Shown: in pieces, positions 59,734 to 64,000 of the stretch | How the letters are laid out: every line of letters begins with the position of its first letter | How positions within the stretch are numbered: position 1 is the first letter of the stretch | Origin: Streptomyces pseudovenezuelae | Lineage (GTDB): Bacteria > Actinomycetota > Actinomycetes > Streptomycetales > Streptomycetaceae | Assembly (NCBI RefSeq): GCF_029892565.1 | Contig: NZ_JARXVH010000002.1 | Location: forward strand, 310,001-374,000 | Direction: 5' to 3' | DNA length: 64,000 nt | The notes under the pieces: generated by a model | Told to the model about the DNA's origin: nothing | The model's input: the letters and a program-made list of their open reading frames with translations, nothing else | The model's database searches: none | Program-made: the position numbers and the translations under genes

Positions 59734-60645
59734 TTGTCGCGTTCGCAAGAACCCAGAACCCTTGCCGTCCTCGCCGCAACCGTCTTCGCCGCCGCCCTCG
59801 TGCCCGTGGTCGGCGCGGGCACGGCCAGCGCCACCACGGGCGCGGAATGCAACGCCGCCACGGTCCAGTACCGCATCGTCGGTGCCGATGGAAACGTTGT
59901 CGGAGCCGACTGGACGTCGGAGGGCGGCTTCCTTCAGTGGGAGACCATCCCCGGCACCGTCCAGGTCAGGCTCGCGCCGGGCCAGACCGTGGCCGACGGC
60001 TGCACCTACCCCGTCTCCCTCGCCGAATACACCACCGAGGGCCCGAACTGGTACACCTCGGGCCACCAGGCCATGGTCGACAAGGCCACGGTCTACCTCA
60101 CCGCCGACGACCTCGCCGGCTCCGACGACAAGGGCCGGACCTGGCAGAAGCTGTCGGTCAAGTCCCCCGACTGCTACGGCCAGATCGACCTGTACGGCGA
60201 CGACATCTCCTACGACGGCAAGACGGGCACGGGCCACGGTCCGCTGCCGTACCAGCCGGGCAACGTCAACACGCCGTACCACCTCATAGCGGCCTGGAAC
60301 GGCGGCGACAAGGAGTGCACCCCGGGCACGCCCGAGTCGCCGACGCCGTCGGAGACGACGCCCAGCAGCCCCGCGTCGCCCTCGACCCCCGCCGGCAGCA
60401 CCCCGCCCGCGGAGACGACCCCGCCGCCCACCCCGGCGCCGTCCACCACGCCGCCCACCACCCCGGACGTCCCGCCCATGACGACGCCGCCCAACGCGCC
60501 GAAGCCCGCGTCGAGCCCGAGCGGCCCGCCGCTGGCCGAGACCGGCTCCAACGCGCCGGTCGGCGCGATCGCCGGCGGTGCGGCGGCGGTCGTCGCCCTC
60601 GGCGCCGGTGCGCTGTACATGGGCCGTCGCACGCGTCGCTCCTGA
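59734..60645 (+). CDS. Wall-anchored protein with LAETG sorting signal
   Basis: A 303-residue surface protein starting at TTG 59734. A signal peptide ends near TASATTGA. The domain of about 150 residues that follows contains cysteines in AECNAATVQY, DGCTYPVSL and SPDCYGQIDLYG. A Thr/Pro-rich stalk (about 195-262) leads to LAETG at 267-271, a hydrophobic helix and the tail GRRTRRS. This is the class E sortase substrate layout, as in the protein at 23229. The Thr/Pro stalk is also a plausible Pmt mannosylation site. The folded domain is not one I recognise. AGAGG lies seven bases before TTG. Confidence 0.83.
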   Translation: MSRSQEPRTLAVLAATVFAAALVPVVGAGTASATTGAECNAATVQYRIVGADGNVVGADWTSEGGFLQWETIPGTVQVRLAPGQTVADGCTYPVSLAEYTTEGPNWYTSGHQAMVDKATVYLTADDLAGSDDKGRTWQKLSVKSPDCYGQIDLYGDDISYDGKTGTGHGPLPYQPGNVNTPYHLIAAWNGGDKECTPGTPESPTPSETTPSSPASPSTPAGSTPPAETTPPPTPAPSTTPPTTPDVPPMTTPPNAPKPASSPSGPPLAETGSNAPVGAIAGGAAAVVALGAGALYMGRRTRRS

Positions 60646-60669
60646 CGCCGTAGGCCGCCCGGTCGTCGG

Positions 60670-61440
60670 TTATCCGGCGGCCAGGCGGCGCAGTACCCGG
60701 GAGGAGACCGGCGTGGGCAGGGCCCGCAACGTACGCACCAGCGTCGTCGTGGCCCACGGGAAGTACGCCTGCGCCGGTTCCCTTTCCAGCGCGCGGACGA
60801 CATGTCGTGCCGCGCGCTCCTGGCTGATCTCGAAGGGCTTGGGCAGACCGTCCCCGCTGATCCGGTCGGTCGCCACGAACCCCGGGTGGATGCTGGTGAA
60901 CCGGATTCCCCTGGGCGCCAGTTCGACGCGCGCGGCGTCGATGAGCGTACGGGCGGCCGCCTTCGCCGCCGAGTACGGTCCTTGGCGGGGGAGGCCCATG
61001 AGTCCGGCCAGCGAGTTGGTGTGCGCGATGAGCCCGCCGGCCGGCTGGTTGCCCAGCTGCTTGATCAGCGGGACCAGGTAGTTGACCACGACGTCGTAGT
61101 TGAGCGCCATGATCCGCGCGACGTCCTCGACGCCGACCTGGTCCATCCGCAGGTCCGGTCCCTGACCGGCGTTGAGCAGCGCGATGTCGATCGACCCGTA
61201 CTCCGCGACCGCCGCCGTGACCACCCCGGCCGCCGCTAGCGGATCCACGGCGTCGGCGGCGAGGTCGAGACAGGCGCTCCCGGCGGCCCGGACCTCCTCG
61301 GCCACGGACGCCAGCTCGGGGGCGCGCCGGGCCGTGAGGACCAGCCGGTTGCCGCCGGACGCCAGCAGGCGGGCCACCTTGGCCCCGATCCCCGACGAGG
61401 CGCCGACGATCAGAATCGTTCTGCCGGTGATGCGCGCCAT
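60670..61440 (-). CDS. Short-chain dehydrogenase/reductase
   Basis: A 256-residue classical SDR. The cofactor motif is ILIVGASSGIGAKVARLL, and ARR after strand 2 favours NADP. LLNAGQG is the NNAG-type motif. Catalytic Ser is in AHTNSLAGLMG, and Tyr-x-x-x-Lys is YSAAK. The C-terminal half has GIRFTSIHPGFVATD. It reduces a carbonyl or oxidises an alcohol of unknown identity. ATG 61440 begins the Rossmann fold. It is convergent with the LAETG gene and monocistronic. Confidence 0.88.
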   Translation of the reverse strand: MARITGRTILIVGASSGIGAKVARLLASGGNRLVLTARRAPELASVAEEVRAAGSACLDLAADAVDPLAAAGVVTAAVAEYGSIDIALLNAGQGPDLRMDQVGVEDVARIMALNYDVVVNYLVPLIKQLGNQPAGGLIAHTNSLAGLMGLPRQGPYSAAKAAARTLIDAARVELAPRGIRFTSIHPGFVATDRISGDGLPKPFEISQERAARHVVRALEREPAQAYFPWATTTLVRTLRALPTPVSSRVLRRLAAG

Positions 61441-61589
61441 GCGGTTCCCTCGCTCGTCCGGCCGGTGAGGTCGTATGACCGAGGGGACTCTCGCAGGCGG
61501 GACGCGATCACGTCGACCCGGGGCGACAAGGAAGGGTCGGCGGCGCGAAGCTGGGTAGACGGTGGTTCACCCCCGACGGAAGGATCACC

Positions 61590-61907
61590 ATGACGACCTA
61601 CGTGGTCACCGTGCCCGGCACCTTCACCGACGGGATCGAGGCCGGGGCGAAGGCGGAGCTGACCCGGGCCCTGCGTCCGGCCGATCCGCACGCCACCCAG
61701 TTGGGGAACACCGAGGACCTCGACGTTCTCGCGGTCAACGAGGACAACACGTTCACCCTGCACATGAGGGTCGAGGCGGACAACCGCGCGGACGCCGAAC
61801 AGGATGCCCGCCACCTCGCGGACTCCGCCCTGCGCGAGGCCGGTCTGGACGAGAGCTCCGCGCCGCTCGGCCCCGTGGTCATCACGGGCATCGACTCCGA
61901 CGTCTGA
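61590..61907 (+). CDS. Small conserved hypothetical protein
   Basis: A 105-residue soluble protein with an excellent GGAAGG ribosome-binding site before ATG 61590. The pattern of strands and helices (TTYVVTVPGTFTDGIEAGAK; NEDNTFTLHMRVEADNRADAEQDARHLADSAL; LGPVVITGIDSDV) suggests a small ferredoxin-like alpha/beta fold. No catalytic motif is visible and I do not recognise the family. It stands alone between the SDR and the peptide transporter operon. Confidence 0.7.
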   Translation: MTTYVVTVPGTFTDGIEAGAKAELTRALRPADPHATQLGNTEDLDVLAVNEDNTFTLHMRVEADNRADAEQDARHLADSALREAGLDESSAPLGPVVITGIDSDV

Positions 61908-62062
61908 GCCGGCCCGGCCGGACCGCGCGCGCCCCGTCATCGCCCCGCTCACCTCGCGCTCACCCCGCCTCCCGTTACCGGTGGGTTTCGCGAGGTTAAT
62001 TTCCATGCCCGGAGGGTTGGCGGGAAAGCGTCGTCTCGTTATCGTTCACGCACTTCACTCAA

Positions 62063-62078
62063 TCGTTCCACTGAACGA
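62063..62078. promoter_or_regulatory. Candidate operator of the ABC operon
   Basis: TCGTTC-CACT-GAACGA has six-base arms without mismatch and a second TCGTTCA half 20 bases upstream. It lies 24 bases before the binding-protein start. The regulator is not in the window. Confidence 0.45.
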
Positions 62079-62101
62079 ATAGCGAGAGAGACGGTCGGTC
62101 C

Positions 62102-63685
62102 ATGTCCGACATCCACCCCCCGCGCCGGCGGTCGGTGCTCGCCGCGGGCGCGACCTCCGTGGCCTCGCTGGGCGCGTCCTGGCTGCTGTCCGGCTGTACG
62201 GGGGCCGCCGCCACACCGGTGCTGCCCGTCGCCGCGCGGCAGGGCGCCCCCGACAGCGGCGGCACCCTGCGCATCGCCCGGCCGCCCGCCTCCGACGCCG
62301 AGACCCTCGACCCGGCGAGCTCCCTGTCCGCGTACGAGTACCTGGGCGCCCTCTACAACAGGCTCGTCCGGATCGGCGCCGACGGCCGACTCGCCCCCGA
62401 TCTCGCCGAGTCGTGGGAGAGCGACAGCAAGGCCCGCACCTGGACCTTCCGGCTGCGCAAGGGCGTCGCCTTCCACGACGGCCGCGCCTTCACCTCCGCC
62501 GACGCCGCCTACACCCTCCGCCACATCCTCGACAAGGCGACCGCGTCCCCGCAGGCCGCCGTCCTCGCCCCGCTCATCGACCCGAGCACCCTGCGCACGC
62601 CCGACGCCCAGACCCTCGTCGTCCCCCTCAAGACTCCGAACGCCGAGTTCCCGAGCCTGCTCACGCACTACAACTGCTACGTCGTCCCGAACGGCAGCGC
62701 GAAGTCGATCGGCCGCACCGGAATCGGCACCGGCCCCTTCAAGCTGGAGTCGTTCGCCCCGGCGGGCCCCGGCCGCGTCACCGCCTACCGGGACCACTGG
62801 GCCGGCCGCCCGGTGCTGGACGCGATCGACTTCTACTCGGTCGCCGACATGTCAGCCCGCTCGAACGCCTTGCTGGCAGGGCAGGTCGACCTCCTCTCGC
62901 AGACCAACCTCGACTTCGCGACCGCACGCGTGGTCGCCGCCTCCGACCGGGCCACCATCGCGCGTGTGAAGGACGCCCAGTGGTACGTCCTGCCGATGCT
63001 CACCACCGACAAGCCCTTCACCGACGTACGCGTCCGGCAGGCGATGAAGCTCGCCTACGACCCCGAGCACGTGGTGAAGGTCGCCCTGCAGGGCGCGGGC
63101 ACCGCCGGCTGGGACAACCCCGTGCCGCCGAGCGACCCGGCCCACATCGCCGGACACCCCAAGCACGACCCGGAGAAGGCGAAGTTCCTGCTGAAGCAGG
63201 CCGGCCACGAGGGCCTCGCCGTCGACCTCTACACCTCCGCCTACGACCCGCTGTTCACGCCGATGGCGCTCGCCTACCAGGACTCGGCCAGGCGCGCCGG
63301 GATCCGCGTCCGCGTCAAGACGGCCTCGGCGGACTCGTACTACACGCAGATCTGGATGAAGAAGCCGCTGATGGCGACCTACTGGTTCACCGGCCGGCCC
63401 GTCGACCAGCTGCTCACGCAGATCTTCCGCAGCGGCTCCTCCTACAACGAGACGGCCTGGTCGGACAAGGAGTTCGACTCCGTCCTGGACCGGGCCCGTG
63501 CCGAGACCGACGACACGAAGCGGCGCGAACTCTACGGCGAGGCACAGACGTTGGTGATCGAGAAGGGCGGGGCGATGACCCCGATGTTCGCCGACCGGCT
63601 CGTCGGCCTCTCCCGCAAGGTGCGTGGATACGCCGAGCACGGCTTCGAGTTCGACTACCTCGGCATCGGCCTGAAGGGGGCCTGA
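62102..63685 (+). CDS. Peptide/nickel-type ABC solute-binding lipoprotein
   Basis: A 527-residue family 5 (SBP_bac_5) binding protein. The N-terminus combines a twin-arginine stretch (PRRRSVLAAG) with a lipobox LSGC at Cys32. DAETLDPASSLSAYEYLGALYNRLV and GRLAPDLAESWE are the family start. The ligand lobes include FTDVRVRQAMKLAYDPEHVV. Ligands in this family are di- and oligopeptides, nickel or oligosaccharides; which one here is not determined. It is followed three bases later by the first permease gene of the operon. Confidence 0.9.
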   Translation: MSDIHPPRRRSVLAAGATSVASLGASWLLSGCTGAAATPVLPVAARQGAPDSGGTLRIARPPASDAETLDPASSLSAYEYLGALYNRLVRIGADGRLAPDLAESWESDSKARTWTFRLRKGVAFHDGRAFTSADAAYTLRHILDKATASPQAAVLAPLIDPSTLRTPDAQTLVVPLKTPNAEFPSLLTHYNCYVVPNGSAKSIGRTGIGTGPFKLESFAPAGPGRVTAYRDHWAGRPVLDAIDFYSVADMSARSNALLAGQVDLLSQTNLDFATARVVAASDRATIARVKDAQWYVLPMLTTDKPFTDVRVRQAMKLAYDPEHVVKVALQGAGTAGWDNPVPPSDPAHIAGHPKHDPEKAKFLLKQAGHEGLAVDLYTSAYDPLFTPMALAYQDSARRAGIRVRVKTASADSYYTQIWMKKPLMATYWFTGRPVDQLLTQIFRSGSSYNETAWSDKEFDSVLDRARAETDDTKRRELYGEAQTLVIEKGGAMTPMFADRLVGLSRKVRGYAEHGFEFDYLGIGLKGA

Positions 63686-63687
63686 CC

Positions 63688-64000
63688 ATGCTCTCCTTCG
63701 TTCTCCGCCGCCTGGCCTCAGCCGTCGGCACGCTGTTCCTCTCCTCCGTCCTCGTCTTCCTCGCCGTCCAGGCCCTGCCCGGCGACGTCGCCACCCAGAT
63801 CCTCGGCAAGGACGCCACCCCGGACGCCGTCGCCGCCCTGCGCGACCAGCTCGGCCTCGACCGGCCCGCCTGGGAGCGGTACTTCGACTGGATCAAGGGC
63901 GCCCTGCACGGCGACTTCGGCACCTCCCTCGTCTCCGGCAAGGGCGTCGGCGGCGAAGTCGCCATGTACCTCGGCAACTCCGCCCTCATCGCCCTGGTCA
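63688..64000 (+). CDS. DppB/OppB-type ABC permease, 3' end off the window
   Basis: The first 104 residues of a permease starting at ATG 63688 with a GGGGG ribosome-binding site. Visible are transmembrane helix 1 (FVLRRLASAVGTLFLSSVLVFLAVQALPGD), the extracytoplasmic segment ALRDQLGLDRPAWERYFDW and the KGALHGDFGTSL motif typical of DppB. It continues past the right edge, where the second permease and ATPase genes are expected. Confidence 0.92.
   Translation, partial: MLSFVLRRLASAVGTLFLSSVLVFLAVQALPGDVATQILGKDATPDAVAALRDQLGLDRPAWERYFDWIKGALHGDFGTSLVSGKGVGGEVAMYLGNSALIALV

Noticed and set aside
60653..60682. Seven-base stem after the LAETG gene as terminator
   Set aside because: The stem is short with a 16-base loop and overlaps the SDR coding end, so support is too weak.

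Overview
The window is high-GC actinobacterial chromosome with a strong G/C third-codon bias, GTG and TTG starts, Tat and lipoprotein signals, LAXTG-type wall-sorting signals, mycothiol-type enzymes, GH10/GH62 and GH46 secreted hydrolases and several SpoIIE-type phosphatases. All of this points to a Streptomyces. There are about 50 protein genes. I see no rRNA, tRNA, CRISPR array, insertion sequence or phage genes.

Layout. 1-7.2 kb: a partial membrane gene, a DUF2269-like membrane protein, a two-gene ATP-grasp RiPP (graspetide) locus tgmA-tgmB, a DUF1232 protein, a membrane protein with exact 33-residue repeats, an unrecognised coiled-coil protein, and a PadR regulator with its co-transcribed membrane protein. 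7.3-11.5 kb: ferredoxin-NADP reductase with a probable iron box, an ECF sigma factor with its partner, and a GH46 chitosanase with a perfect operator palindrome. 11.5-17 kb: two large sensor/SpoIIE phosphatases. 17.4-25.3 kb: a Tat-exported phosphoesterase behind a candidate PHO box, an acetyltransferase behind a perfect CebR-type box, protein O-mannosyltransferase, a lipoprotein, a mycothiol-dependent enzyme and a wall-anchored DUF1996 protein. 25.6-30.5 kb: glpD-tetR divergent from an alkyl-DHAP-synthase-like flavoprotein and a diacylglycerol kinase, the same order as M. tuberculosis Rv2249c-Rv2252.

30.5-42.5 kb: aldo/keto reductase, a flavodoxin-like protein, a receptor kinase, a serine hydrolase, a decaying L-ribulose operon (epimerase, araB, broken araD, remnant of an upstream gene), an FHA protein overlapping a kinase fused to a lysozyme-like domain, and two secreted SH3-type proteins. 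42.7-48 kb: phosphoglucomutase, a stand-alone SpoIIE phosphatase, a MASE1 sensor protein, a secreted protein and a class II aldolase. 48-57.2 kb: M4 metalloprotease, then a GntR/HutC-controlled five-gene importer operon ending in a HAD hydrolase fused to an endonuclease/exonuclease/phosphatase (EEP) domain. 57.3-64 kb: a GH10-GH62 arabinoxylanase whose GH62 half has Asn where the family normally has the catalytic Asp, a second LAETG wall protein, an SDR, a small protein, and the start of a peptide/oligosaccharide ABC operon.

Genes that appear to work together: tgmA with tgmB; the ECF sigma factor with its partner; glpD/tetR with flavoprotein/diacylglycerol kinase (glycerol-3-phosphate and ether-lipid chemistry); FHA protein with the kinase/lysozyme fusion; SpoIIE phosphatase with MASE1 protein; and the importer with the HAD-EEP enzyme. 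My best candidate for an undescribed system is that last one: it reads as a phosphodiester scavenging route in which the EEP half would cleave an imported diester and the HAD half would release phosphate. That is inference from domain content. Coordinates of starts were chosen from ribosome-binding sites and known family lengths.
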